Source: Aquilaria yunnanensis
Taxonomy: Eukaryota; Streptophyta; Magnoliopsida; Malvales; Thymelaeaceae
Assembly (NCBI GenBank): GCA_039654915.1
Contig: CM077600.1
Coordinates: forward strand, 32,311,992-32,375,991
DNA length: 64,000 nucleotides
Direction of reading: 5' to 3'
In this document: positions 12,713 through 23,179 of the stretch, in pieces
Layout of the letters: the number at the start of each line of letters is the position of its first letter
How positions within the stretch are numbered: the stretch's first letter is position 1
Position numbers and translations under genes: made by a program
The notes under the pieces: generated by a model
Told to the model about the DNA's origin: nothing
The model's database searches: none
What the model saw: only the letters and a program-made list of their open reading frames with translations

Positions 12713-12899
12713 GTTTCCTCCAAGTGCGTCCTTGTTGCTTTCGAACAGCAAAAGTGTCTTTAATAAAATGTAAATGTGTCTAATATAGTATGTGGAAGTG
12801 TCTACAAAATAATATAAAATAAATTATTATAATGTTAAATTAAAAGTGTCTAAAGCTATGAGAATAAGTGTTTGATTGAATATTGTAAAATGTCTAAAT

Positions 12900-13260
12900 A
12901 AACATGTAAAAGTGTCTAAACAAAAAATGACAGAATTAACTTGTGAACAATTTATTATATTTAAAATGTAATAAAAAAAGACCTGAATCAATAAGTAAAA
13001 TTGTCTAATTGAATATTAAAAAATGCCTAAAGAAATATATAAAAGTATCTGAACAAAAAATGATAGAATTAACTTGTGAACAATTTGTTATCTTTAAAAT
13101 ATAATTAAAAAAATGTTTGAATTAATAAGAAAAAATGTCTAATTGAATATTAAAAAATGTTTAAAGAAATATATAAAAGTGTCTGATTAAATAACTTGTG
13201 AACAATTTGTTATCTTTCAGAAAATAGCTGTTTGAAATAATTTTAAAAAAGTGTCTGATT
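12900..13260. repeat. AT-rich tandem repeat, unit about 122-133 bp
   Basis: AACTTGTGAACAATTT recurs at about 12938, 13071 and 13193, each within a longer shared unit containing GAATATTAAAAAATG and ATATAAAAGTGTCTGA. The wider stretch 12745-13430 also repeats the short motif AAAAGTGTCTAAA many times. It is non-coding. Confidence 0.65.
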
Positions 13261-14190
13261 AAATATATAAAAGTGTTCAAATAATAATGAAAAAGTGTCT
13301 AAATATTTAGAGAAGTTTTTAAATAAAGGTATATGATTCAATGAATGAAGAAATGTCTAAATAAAAATTTATAAATGTCTAAAGTACAACATAAAAGTGT
13401 TTGGACAATAACAAAAAAAATATATATTTTTTCCTTTTGAAAAACAAATCAATCTATGCCAATCGTCTGCCTCTTCTCCTTCTTTGCCGCCGCCTCCCTG
13501 CACAGCCATCGCTTCCATAGTGGCCCTCCCTTCACGCGCGTTCGCCTCGCCCATCCACTTCCTTGGCCTCACCTTGGATCGCCTCGGACCACGCGGCCTT
13601 GTCTTGGAACACACCGTCTCTCCTCCAATCGCATTGCCTTATTCGTCCGCCTCTTCAGCCTCGCCTCGGATTGCTTGGGATCGTACGGCTTCATCTTGGA
13701 TCACACTGTCTCTCCTTCGATTACACCGCCTCGCCTCTGTCATCGTTGAATCTGATCACGATGCCTCGGCCCACCTTGGATGTTGGTGCATGTTGGAGAT
13801 CGGTGTGCGACGAAGATTGGTTCATGACGGAGATCGGTGTGCCTCTAAATTTGTGTGCGATGAAAATCAGTGGACGATGTAGATCGGCGAGCGATGGAGA
13901 TCAAAGCGGTTGTCGGTCGTAGCGATGAGAGAGAGAGAGAGAGAGAGGCGGCAGTATGAGGGAAAAAGTAAGAGAAACTGCTTCAGGAAAGGAATTTAGG
14001 ATAAGGGGTAAAAATATAAAATTTATACTATGTCTAATTAGATATATATGTATTATATCTATAATAGTCTCAAAATATTAATTTGCAATAAGTTTAGCCA
14101 TTGTAGCAATAAATTTGTTGAGCCAACACCCTCTTTATCCAGAACACATAAGAAAACTGCTGGCTGAATCAATCCTGGTTACTGATTATT

Positions 14191-16650
14191 ATGTCTAAGG
14201 CTATTCTTTCTCGCGTCAAGCCTCTTCATGCTCCGAAACATTCTCCATCCTTTCCTTCCGATGCCCGTCTCAGGAAACTCGTAAATGAAACAATCAAGAC
14301 CCTCAGAAGCGATCAAGAGTGGCCGACATCCCTCCAAATTCGTTTCTCCGATGAAGAAACCCCGGTTTCTGAAATTGCTCATTTTGTTTTTAATCGACTT
14401 AATAACGTAGAGTTGGGACTAAGGTTCTTCGATTGGGCCCGCAAGCAAGACCCAGCAAGTGTTTCCACTAATGCTTCTGCTCATTCTTCTTTACTGAAGC
14501 TATTGGCGAGGTTTATGGCGTTTCCTGAGATGGAAGCCCTGCTAAAGAACATGGAAATGGGAGATGTGAAACCTACCAGTGAAGCTCTAAGCCTTATTAT
14601 CCGCGCTTATGCGTGTTCTGGGTTGGTCGAGAAAGCTCTTGAATCGTGTTCTGCTCTAAAAAAGTTGCACCAGTGTTTGCCTGATGTGGTTTCTTGCAAT
14701 TATTTGCTTAATGCGCTTGTGGAATGTGCGAGTGGGAGAATCGAAGATGCACGTCAGTTGTATGATGAAATGCTTGAGAGTGAGAGAGGTGTTGATAACT
14801 ATAGCGTTTGCACTATGCTTAAGGGTTTGTGCAGCGAAGGTAGGGTAGAAGAGGGTAGAAAGCTGATTGAGGACAAATGGGGAAAGGGGTGCATGCCGAG
14901 CATTGTTTTCTATAACACCCTTATCGATGGTTACTCGAAGAAAGCTGATGTAGAGAGCGCTAGAAAGCTTTTCAAGGAGCTGCAAATGAAGGGTTTTCTG
15001 CCGACGGTTGAAACTTATGGTGCCATGGTAAATGCGTTATGCAGAAATGAAGAATTTGAGGGGATTAATAGGCTTTTAGTAGAAATGAAGGAGAGGGGAT
15101 TGTTTGTTAATATTCATGTGCACAACAAAATTATTGATGTTTGGCAAAAGCACGGGATCAAGGTTGATGTCTTAAAGACCTTAGCTTGGATAAATGAGAG
15201 TGGTTGCCAGCCTGATATCGTCACATACAACACTTTGATTAGTGGATTATGCAGGGAAGGGAAGTTTCAGGAAGCTAGTCAGCTTCTGGAGCAAGCAAAA
15301 AATATTGGATTAGTACCAAATAGAATGAGTTATAATCCTTTAATACATGGGTTTTGCAAGGATGGGGACTCTCGTAGGGCCTTAGGTCTGTTATATGAGA
15401 TGGTGGAAAGAGGAGAAGAACCTGATCTAGTTTCTTATGCAACTCTTATACATGGACTTCTTGTTGCAGGGGAGGTGGATGTTGCATTAACGATCAAACA
15501 TAAAATGGAGGAAAGAGGAACACTGCCTGACGCAGGTATTTTCAATGTTCTGATTAGTGGACTCAGTAAGCAAGGGAGGTTCTCCAAAGCCAAGGAGCTT
15601 TTTTTGGAATTGCTTAGCAAGAATGTTGCGGCTGATAAGTTTGTTTATTCCACGGTGGTGGATGGGTTCATCAGGGATGGTAATCTTGATGTGGCCAAGA
15701 AGCTCTTTCAACTTTCAACTGCTGCGGGTGTAAATCCTGATGTTGTTGGATATAATATCATGATTAAGGGCTTTTGCAAATTTGGGCAGATGCGTGATGC
15801 AATGTCATGTTTTGATAGAATGATTGAAGGACAACCTGAACCAGATGAGTTCACTTATTCTACTATTATTAATGGATTTGTTAAACAAAATGACATAAAG
15901 GGTGCATTAAGGTTGTTTTGTCAGATGCTGAAACGAAATTTCAGACCAAATGTGGTGATCTATACTTCTTTGATGAATGGATTTTGCCGCTCAGGAGATT
16001 CTGCTGGTGCAGAAAGAACATTCAATGGGATGCTGTCGTTTGGCTTGGAGCCTAATGTTTACACATACACAACACTTATTAGGCACTTCTGTATGGAAGG
16101 TAAACTTGCAAAAGCAGCTTATTTTTTTGACCTAATGCTAGTCAAGAAATGCGTTCCAAATGATGTGACTTATCAGTCCCTTGTTAAGGGATTGGAAAAT
16201 AATGGACCCGATGCTACTTGCACTGAACAGATTCTGGAGAAGAAGCCTATGTTTCTGGAATTTTATGAGATGCTAATATCAGAGGGATGGTCTGTCAGAT
16301 CTGCCTCTTATAATTCCATCCTCACATGTCTTTGCCTTAATGGGATGACTGACCATGCTTTGCGGCTACGGGATAAAATGATTAGTGAGGGCCTCCATCC
16401 GGATGCAATTTCCTTTGCTGCCTTGCTACATGGCATGTGTATGGAGGGAAGATCAAAAGATTTGAGGAATAATTTGCCAAATGATCTAACTGAACAGGAA
16501 CTCTATGTGGCTTTGAAGTACGCCCAGATATTAAAACAGCGCTCACCTCATGGAGTGGCATGTCAGGCTTCGGTAATGTTGGAGATATTGATTGATGGCT
16601 GCAAGTATCAAGTTCGAAAGGATAATGTTCCCAATGATTCAGTAGTGTAG
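14191..16650 (+). CDS. PPR protein 1, P class, single exon
   Basis: Pentatricopeptide repeat protein of 819 residues in one uninterrupted exon, as usual for plant PPR genes. The family binds organelle RNA and guides processing, stabilisation or translation. Roughly 17 repeats of about 35 residues run from about residue 127 to 755, with signatures such as PDIVTYNTLISGLCREGKF and PNVYTYTTLIRHFCMEGKL. No E, DYW or SMR domain follows, so it is P class. The N-terminus (MSKAILSRVKPLHAPKHSPS) is basic and Ser-rich, compatible with mitochondrial or plastid import. The start is the first ATG. From memory it resembles Arabidopsis At1g52620, which also lies next to SEC11 (At1g52600). The upstream element ends about 125 bp before the ATG. 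Its RNA target is unknown. Confidence 0.93.
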   Translation: MSKAILSRVKPLHAPKHSPSFPSDARLRKLVNETIKTLRSDQEWPTSLQIRFSDEETPVSEIAHFVFNRLNNVELGLRFFDWARKQDPASVSTNASAHSSLLKLLARFMAFPEMEALLKNMEMGDVKPTSEALSLIIRAYACSGLVEKALESCSALKKLHQCLPDVVSCNYLLNALVECASGRIEDARQLYDEMLESERGVDNYSVCTMLKGLCSEGRVEEGRKLIEDKWGKGCMPSIVFYNTLIDGYSKKADVESARKLFKELQMKGFLPTVETYGAMVNALCRNEEFEGINRLLVEMKERGLFVNIHVHNKIIDVWQKHGIKVDVLKTLAWINESGCQPDIVTYNTLISGLCREGKFQEASQLLEQAKNIGLVPNRMSYNPLIHGFCKDGDSRRALGLLYEMVERGEEPDLVSYATLIHGLLVAGEVDVALTIKHKMEERGTLPDAGIFNVLISGLSKQGRFSKAKELFLELLSKNVAADKFVYSTVVDGFIRDGNLDVAKKLFQLSTAAGVNPDVVGYNIMIKGFCKFGQMRDAMSCFDRMIEGQPEPDEFTYSTIINGFVKQNDIKGALRLFCQMLKRNFRPNVVIYTSLMNGFCRSGDSAGAERTFNGMLSFGLEPNVYTYTTLIRHFCMEGKLAKAAYFFDLMLVKKCVPNDVTYQSLVKGLENNGPDATCTEQILEKKPMFLEFYEMLISEGWSVRSASYNSILTCLCLNGMTDHALRLRDKMISEGLHPDAISFAALLHGMCMEGRSKDLRNNLPNDLTEQELYVALKYAQILKQRSPHGVACQASVMLEILIDGCKYQVRKDNVPNDSVV

Positions 16651-17082
16651 AGGAACATAAAAAAACCATAGTTTACATTCGATCCCAATCAAAGCACATT
16701 CCTTCTGTTGGCTCATCAAAACGTGGTCGAATTTGATGACTCTTCGTTCACGTGTCGGGTTCCTCCTAAACCAGTTGAAGGCGAATGTATGTTCTTTTTA
16801 CATGATAAGAGGAAAAGCCTCTCCCTTGAAATGGACCACGACATTACATGCTGCTTCCATGACAGAATCCATGTTCTCTTACACTGTACAAATTCATGTT
16901 CTCTAATGGTAGAAGAGGATGGTTATGTTTTTATAATTTTCCGAAACTCCTAATTCTCAGTTATTTCGAAGGTGCCTCCACTTGGCTACTGAATCAATGG
17001 GTTTGCGCCTTTTTTTCGGTTTCTTAGCAGCGTACTTATTTGAATCCTAACGATAACAGGCAATAATAACTGCTTATAAGAG
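16651..17082. other. Short intergenic region between PPR1 and TBL
   Basis: It should hold the PPR1 3' UTR and TBL promoter. No clear TATA box or poly(A) signal could be assigned, and the short open frames here have no protein-like features. Confidence 0.4.
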
Positions 17083-17094
17083 ATGTTTTGGTAA
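17083..17094 (+). promoter_or_regulatory. Putative three-codon upstream ORF before TBL
   Basis: ATG TTT TGG TAA lies 17 nt upstream of the TBL start codon and is out of frame with it. If it is transcribed, it would be a minimal uORF that could reduce initiation at the main ATG. The transcript start is not visible, so this is inference. Confidence 0.35.
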
Positions 17095-17111
17095 GTAAAG
17101 CAAGGTCGGGG

Positions 17112-18569
17112 ATGGAAATGCCGAGTCCACAGCGCCCCTTCACCATCTTTGCTTCAATCGGTTTTCTCCTCCTCTTCGCCATTTATCTCATTCTCCAGCC
17201 CTCTCTCTACGCCCTCAATCATAAACAATTCTTCCTCGTCTCCCAGATTTCTTCGACTCAAGAGGAAAACCCAGTTCCTAGGAGCGGAAATGGTACCAGT
17301 AATGATGGAAAAGAATCACATCCCACTGACAAAACCCACTCCGATGCCACTGCTGAAGAGGAGACCAGCCAAGTTGCAGCCGCTGATCACGAATTATCAG
17401 TTGACAATGAGGAAACCCTAGCTGATGGGCGTGGAACAGTTGGCAACAGTTTCTCTGCCAAAGGTGAGGAGAACCCAGTCAGCGATGTCGGAAACGCAGC
17501 ATCATGGATCAGGGAGATGAAAAGGTGTGATCTTTACAGAGGGAGGTGGGTGCAGGACCAAAGTTACCCACTTTACGAGCCTGGCTCCTGTCCCTATGTG
17601 GATGAAGCGTTCGATTGCCAGAACAACCGCAGGCCAGATTCCAACTACTTGAGGTGGCGATGGAAGCCTGATGGTTGCAATCTCCCCAGGTTCAATGCCA
17701 CTGACTTCTTGAACAGATTAAGAGGTAAGAGGCTGATGCTTGTTGGTGATTCTATGAACCGTAATCAGTTCGAGTCCATGTTATGTGTCTTACGTGAAGG
17801 TTTAAGTGATAAGAGCAGGATGTATGAGGCAAACGGCCGGAAAATAACCAAAGGGAGGGGTTACTTTGTGTTCAAGTTTGTTGATTATAATTGCACGGTG
17901 GAGTTTGTGAGATCGCATTTTCTTGTTAAGGAAGGGATAAGAATCAATGCACTAGGAAACTCAAATCCCACTTTGTCAATAGATGTGATCGACAAGACTG
18001 CAAATAAATGGCGAAGGGCTGATATTATTGTGTTCAATACCGGACATTGGTGGGTTCATGGAAAAACTGCACGTGGGGTGAATTACTACAGAGAAGGTGA
18101 TTATCTTTACCCCAAGTTCGATTCTGTTGAGGCTTACAGAAGGGCTTTGAGGACTTGGGCAAACTGGGTTGATGAGAACATGAAACCAGCGAAGCAGATG
18201 GTCTTCTACCGTGGGTACTCTTCAGCACATTTTAGCGGTGGAGATTGGGACTCGGGGGGTTCATGTACCGGTGAGACTCAGCCAGTAAGCAAGGGGGCAA
18301 TCCTTGAAAACTACCCTTTGAAGATGAAGATAGTGGAGGAAGTAATCAGAGAAATGAATTTTCCTGTTGTGTTGTTAAACATAACGAGGTTGACCAATTT
18401 CCGTAAGGATGGTCATCCATCAATTTTTGGGAAGAAGTTGATAGAAGGGAAAAAAGTTTCTAGAAGGAAGCAAGACTGCAGTCATTGGTGTCTTCCAGGG
18501 GTTCCTGATGCATGGAATGAGCTGATATATGCCAGTTTCGTTTTTCAGCATACTGTTTCCAACAACTAG
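17112..18569 (+). CDS. Trichome birefringence-like (TBL) polysaccharide O-acetyltransferase
   Basis: DUF231/PMR5-type Golgi protein of 485 residues. The family transfers O-acetyl groups onto wall polysaccharides such as xylan, mannan, xyloglucan or pectin. Order: short cytosolic end, signal anchor (about 11-28, FASIGFLLLFAIYLIL), acidic low-complexity stem (about 45-130), TBL domain starting CDLYRGRWVQDQSYPLY, GDS motif in LMLVGDSMNRNQFESMLC (catalytic Ser), and C-terminal DCSHWCLPGVPDAWNELIY with the DxxH catalytic Asp and His. The start is the first in-frame ATG (17112); upstream in-frame codons lack ATG. It is intact and without introns, although many TBL genes have several. The sequence (GVNYYREGDYLYPKFD, FSGGDWDSGGSC) resembles the TBL1/2/4-like group, but I cannot assign the acceptor. 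Confidence 0.93.
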   Translation: MEMPSPQRPFTIFASIGFLLLFAIYLILQPSLYALNHKQFFLVSQISSTQEENPVPRSGNGTSNDGKESHPTDKTHSDATAEEETSQVAAADHELSVDNEETLADGRGTVGNSFSAKGEENPVSDVGNAASWIREMKRCDLYRGRWVQDQSYPLYEPGSCPYVDEAFDCQNNRRPDSNYLRWRWKPDGCNLPRFNATDFLNRLRGKRLMLVGDSMNRNQFESMLCVLREGLSDKSRMYEANGRKITKGRGYFVFKFVDYNCTVEFVRSHFLVKEGIRINALGNSNPTLSIDVIDKTANKWRRADIIVFNTGHWWVHGKTARGVNYYREGDYLYPKFDSVEAYRRALRTWANWVDENMKPAKQMVFYRGYSSAHFSGGDWDSGGSCTGETQPVSKGAILENYPLKMKIVEEVIREMNFPVVLLNITRLTNFRKDGHPSIFGKKLIEGKKVSRRKQDCSHWCLPGVPDAWNELIYASFVFQHTVSNN

Positions 18570-20015
18570 AGTTCACTTAGTTTGGAGGTTTGCTATTTTT
18601 CTTCTCTTCTTTCAATGTTGTCTAGTATTTTGGTTGGAGATTTTAGTGAGAGAAGGGCTAGTAAATCAAGTGTCATGTAGTTTGCTGCTCAGTTGGCAAT
18701 CTATGAGAAGTGACATAACACTTGATTGTATAATAGAGGTGCTCCATAGCAAGGTGTCATCAATAGCTAAATTAGTGGCGTAATGTTGTTGAGTGGATTG
18801 TGTCAGGAATGTTACTCTGAGAAGGGTAAATTGATGAAAATGGTGAGGGGGAAGCGCAAACGTTTCATCCTCGGATCCCATCCATGGGGGAAGATGACAA
18901 TTTCCTGGTTCAGGTTCATGTACATTGATGAAAGTTGCGAGGAAGGTTTTGCATCCCTAAGATGCGCCAATGATGTTCAGTACATGCTGTGATATCTTTA
19001 AGATATCTGAGATGTTCCAAGATTATGCTTGAATTTTTGCTCTGCAGTTAAGTACAATAGATTCGCTTACATGGGTTGCTGCTACATCTCCACATATAGA
19101 ATTTAGCTCCAGAAAGTAAAGAGCACACTATCCATCAATACAAGGTTTGAGTCTGATGTTGAATCTTCATTTTTCACCAACAGCCGAACTTTTGGAGAAC
19201 CTTACAGGAACTCACTGAGCATACCATCTAAAATTTGTGGCGCAAAAACGTTCAACCAAGGAAAGAGCTGTTTCCTTAATGTCACAGCCTGCAATTGTCC
19301 TCAAGTTTTTGCAATGGAAAGTTTGCTTTTAAAAGGCACGGAAAACTGTGGTTAACTGACCAGTTTGAGTGGCATGCTATGCTCTACGCTGCTGCTGCTG
19401 CTACCAAAGCAAAGCAGAAATGTATAGATAGTTCGCTTTCCTTCTGAGAAAAATATTCAATAATTTGCGTTCAAGTGAATTTTCTCTTGTCTAGAGTGAA
19501 TAAATTGTGATTTCTCTTCATCTGTAGATTCTATAACGGGGAGCAAAGCCATCATGATGAACCCTTCTCATTTTCCATACTCAAAATGTGGTCTGTTGCT
19601 GAATCTTGTATAATGTGAGACAACTGCGTCCACTTTTTATGTATCTTTGTGTTGCTTGATGCATATTTTAGGAGCACATGTCTCAAATCATATTGTGGTT
19701 TAGCTGACACATATATTCCTAGTTGGTTGAGTAGCATGCTCCCATCGTTCTTTGTTTAAGCTTTTACGATCATTTGATGGAGAGAATGCTGTTTTCTTCT
19801 GTTGAGATCGGACCAAGTAGTAACATATTCTGGTGATTCTCACTCTCATTTTCCATTAATCTCCAGATTTTTATGAGTGGCTTAGGATCAATTTGTCCAT
19901 AAGATAAGCTGCAATGCTGGCGTTTCTTTTCCAGTTAAGCGTGATTAACTCTGGAAAAATGAAGGGTAGGAATTCTTATTTGTGAGTAAGCGAACAGGGA
20001 CAAATTCTACAACCG
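18570..20015. other. Intergenic region between TBL and PPR2 (convergent genes)
   Basis: This stretch should contain the 3' UTRs of two convergent genes. It has less extreme AT content than the transposon regions and a short CTG run near 19391. Small open frames (for example 18783-18992) have no recognisable features. No transposon ends were seen. Confidence 0.4.
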
Positions 20016-21605
20016 TTACTCACTTTCAAGATCTGTCTCTTCTCTTCTTGATCTCCCACCGGCTATGCCACTTTTCATGTCCTTGGCTAGCTCTTGAATG
20101 GAGCAAGAACTACTCATTTCCATCTTTCTGGCTAGTATCTCAACAGCATCCACCATTCCCAACCCCAGAAGCTTGTTCCTCAGCATCTCAACAGTAGTAG
20201 TATAGGGTGGAAGCCCTTCATCAACCATCATCTCGAAGTACTTACAAGCTTCCTCCAACTTACCCCTCTTCTTGCTGTAGCCATGGATCATGACAGCATA
20301 TGTTGACACTGGAGGACAAAAGCCTCTCTCTGCCATGCTCTCCCACAGCTCTATTACTCTGTCAAACCTCCCTACCCGAATAAGCATTTTGAGCACCATG
20401 TTGTAAGTATGCCTATCTGGAGAGCACTGACCTCTTCCCATGATAGAAATCAACCCCAGAGCTCTATTCACCTCTGAATGTTCACAGTGATAAGCTAGGA
20501 TTGAATTGTAGCTCCAAGTGTCAGGGCTAATGCCTCTCTCAACCATCTCATTTATAAGCTGGTAAGCCTCGTCCACCTTATCACTCGTGCAAAGCTTCTT
20601 GATAATGCAGTTGTAGGTGTAGAGGTTTGGTGTGAGATTGAGTCTTTTCATTTTGTCGAGAACCCTAATAGCTGCGTGAATGTCTTTAGCATCGCAATGA
20701 GCACGAATGAAGATAGAGAAAGTAGAAGCACCCAGCTTAATTCCACTCCGACCCAATTCCTCAAACATGTGATGCGCCTCCCCCACATTGCCTCCTCTGC
20801 ACAGGGCCTCCAACATGCTGTTGTACAAGTGAATGTCAGCCGGATAATTTCGTGCAAGCATTTCATCGAACACCGTGCGTGCTTCACCTGATTCTCCGAT
20901 ATCCCCCCAACCTCTAATCAGAATGGTATAACCCTTCGGATTTGGCTGGAACTCGTGCTTAATCTTGTCATAGAACTGTTGGGCAGTTCTGACATGCTTT
21001 CTTTTGCACAGGTTGTAAAGCAGTGAATCAAGGTCGTCGACGGAAGGATTGATTCCGAACTCAACCATCCTATTAAAAGCCCTGATAGCGTCGGCAGGCA
21101 AATTTGCTCTACTATATGCCCTGAAAATAAGCCAGAAAACTTTCGAGTCTATCTGGAAGTACTGTGACTCTCTCATTTCTATCAAGAAATCCCATAACAA
21201 AGCGAATTGCTTGCTACCACCCAATATATCAACCAGAATGTGGAAGCTCTCGGGGCTGTGCTGAAAACCAGGAATTCGTTTAGCCCATAGAAAGAACCTG
21301 TGGGCGGGAAAGCCCAGATTCTTGCAGCGTTTCAAGACTTGTTGGACCAAATCGGAGGAGATTTTGAAGGAGAGGCTATTGAGAGAGTTGTCCAAGTCGT
21401 GATACGGTCTCCTGTGGTCGCTGAGCAAGCGAGAGATGTGATTCACGAGATCCGGCAATGGCGATTCCTGGTGTTGCTGGGGAAGAGAAGAGGACAAGCG
21501 CTTGGTTCGGCAGAGTGGAAGAAGAAGAAGAAGGATCGCCTGGTTCTGGAGAGCGGTTTCAAAGCCATCGTGGAGGCGAGAAGGACGAAGAGATCGAAGT
21601 AGCAT
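20016..21605 (-). CDS. PPR protein 2, P class, single exon
   Basis: Pentatricopeptide repeat protein of 529 residues without introns. The open frame continues upstream to 21671, but the first ATG is at 21605 (MLLRSLRPSRLHDGFETALQ), which gives a basic, Ser/Leu-rich N-terminus suited to mitochondrial import. About ten to twelve repeats follow from about residue 115, for example LTPNLYTYNCIIKKLCTSDK and SPDTWSYNSILAYHCEHSEV. The C-terminal tail is polar, ending ETDLESE, with no E/DYW domain, so it is P class. From memory it resembles Arabidopsis At1g52640, a mitochondrial PPR protein of similar size lying close to SEC11 there. It is convergent with the TBL gene. Its RNA target is unknown. Confidence 0.92.
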   Translation of the reverse strand: MLLRSLRPSRLHDGFETALQNQAILLLLLPLCRTKRLSSSLPQQHQESPLPDLVNHISRLLSDHRRPYHDLDNSLNSLSFKISSDLVQQVLKRCKNLGFPAHRFFLWAKRIPGFQHSPESFHILVDILGGSKQFALLWDFLIEMRESQYFQIDSKVFWLIFRAYSRANLPADAIRAFNRMVEFGINPSVDDLDSLLYNLCKRKHVRTAQQFYDKIKHEFQPNPKGYTILIRGWGDIGESGEARTVFDEMLARNYPADIHLYNSMLEALCRGGNVGEAHHMFEELGRSGIKLGASTFSIFIRAHCDAKDIHAAIRVLDKMKRLNLTPNLYTYNCIIKKLCTSDKVDEAYQLINEMVERGISPDTWSYNSILAYHCEHSEVNRALGLISIMGRGQCSPDRHTYNMVLKMLIRVGRFDRVIELWESMAERGFCPPVSTYAVMIHGYSKKRGKLEEACKYFEMMVDEGLPPYTTTVEMLRNKLLGLGMVDAVEILARKMEMSSSCSIQELAKDMKSGIAGGRSRREETDLESE

Positions 21606-21671
21606 TTGAATAGTCTCTGATTTGTATTGATTAACGGAAATCGGTGGAGGCGCTCCGTCACCACCCTCCAC

Positions 21672-23150
21672 TTACTCGGGAGCCAAGCGCCGAAAGCGCT
21701 TCCACAACGCATCGGCCTGGCATGTAGGGTCGTGGAAATCCCCTGCAAGTCCTCAGTTTTGTTTTCCCGTGCCAATTGAGCCCTTCATCTTTGAAGAGTC
21801 GTGATTAAGCCAATAAGCCCTTATCAACTTGAATTTGTGCCCATGGACGGACTCCCAGTGCCTCTCTTATATTTTTTTCCTCTTTGGTACTTATTAATGA
21901 ATAATGGTTATCCTCAAAGAAAAACTATCATCAATTTGTAAAGTTTGACAAAATAACTTATAGATTTTGTATTTGATTAAAATGTTTCACTATTCTTTCC
22001 CTTTTCAACTCAAAGATGTAAAATGTACAAGACAAAAAGGTAAAAACAAGTTTTAAAATGATAGCATTTTAAATGAATAAGAGTGATATCGAGAGGCAAG
22101 TGTTAGGTTGAGTTAAATCAAGTCTGAATGGTGTAAAAGAGGAGAGACAGGTTTGAATGGTGTAAAACAAGGGCCTTTTAATGCTATTCATGAATAAATT
22201 CGATTGGCTTAGTAAACTTGACGGTGGTAATCCCAATTCCCCCATTTTTTCCAAAGAGTTGAACTTCATCTGTTACCTCTCAACTCTTGCAATCTATGTG
22301 GAAACTTGCTTTGAAAGTTGTTTTTATCTTCTAAATTGCCATTGTAGGTTTTCAATTTAAAATCTATAGCTCACTTTTATTTTATTTTCTATTTATGCTC
22401 TAACTTTTGCCTAGGCTGTGTTAGAGTTTTACAGCCTAGTAAGCGCTTATCTTTTTTTTTTTTTTTTTTGTGAGCCACAATTTTGATTTGTGATGTGCTA
22501 GATAGTCTTCCTTGTAATGTACCTTAAGCGAAATGACTCAAACGGCATTAGTTACTCATGCTTACGCTCAGTTTTTTTTTTTTAATTTTCTTTGTTGCCT
22601 TTTGATGGAAGATAGGGCTTTCTTTCCTTTTTGGAATTTTCTTCTTGAAGAACTAGGAGTAGTCGTGAGATATCACCAAGGCCATTTAATGTTATTGGGA
22701 CTATATTTTCCAAAAGCAAACCAAAAACCCCTTGTTGTGATGTTGGTATTCTTTGCAAGCTTCATTTGACCTTCTATGATGAAAATTGACGTGCAATTTT
22801 TGAGATCCTTCCTATTAGATTAAGTAATATTTTTAAAATTACCACCATCAAATCTCTTTTAGCTTTTATTTCCACTTATGATAAATAGATGGTAAAATAG
22901 ATGGTATGATGGCAAGCAGGGTGAAATAGATTAAAAGGTAGTTAAATGCACATGTTACACCTTTTTATTGTAAAAAAAATAATAACATATGTCAATTTAA
23001 TAAAGACCATACCCTAGATTCTAACTAAATGTAGGGGATTTTTACTATTAAATTACTTTATCAAGCTCTTAAAGATGTAAGTTCACTAAAAGGATTCTCT
23101 GTCATTAAAAAGTGTGTGTAGACTGCTAAGTTCCAAAGTCAATGTAATTC
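21672..23150. other. Intergenic DNA, no gene seen
   Basis: It begins with the PPR2 promoter side, and no clear TATA box was assigned. A T-run (about 19) lies at 22449 and another at 22571. There is no protein-like frame. The 22.9-23.15 kb part may already belong to the retroelement remnant that follows. Confidence 0.4.
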
Positions 23151-23179
23151 TAACTCTATATATTCACTTTCAATTACCA

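Larger units (their letters stand above)
12172..14065. mobile_element. Composite non-autonomous DNA transposon, MULE-like
   Basis: The unit is flanked by an identical 12-bp direct repeat AGTCTCAAAATA (12160-12171 and 14066-14077). Both ends carry imperfect inverted AT-rich sequence including TCTAATTAGACATA; on the left this lies in an 18-bp palindrome. Inside are a degenerate 20-25 bp GC-rich tandem repeat (about 12410-12712), a 122-133 bp AT-rich tandem repeat (about 12900-13250), and a GC-rich block (13456-13920). No transposase is seen. The direct-repeat length suggests Mutator-like insertion, but the class is inferred. Its right end lies about 125 bp before the PPR gene 1 start codon. Confidence 0.55.

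Noticed and set aside
13456..13922. Three overlapping plus-strand open frames of 97-132 codons and one on the minus strand
   Set aside because: All lie in one GC-rich low-complexity block inside the composite element and are open in several frames at once. Their Arg/Pro/Ser-rich translations have no domain character.
16708..16953. 81-codon frame between PPR1 and TBL
   Set aside because: It has no recognisable features and lies where PPR1 3' UTR and TBL promoter are expected.
18783..18992. 69-codon frame after TBL
   Set aside because: It lies in the probable TBL 3' UTR and has no domain or codon signal.
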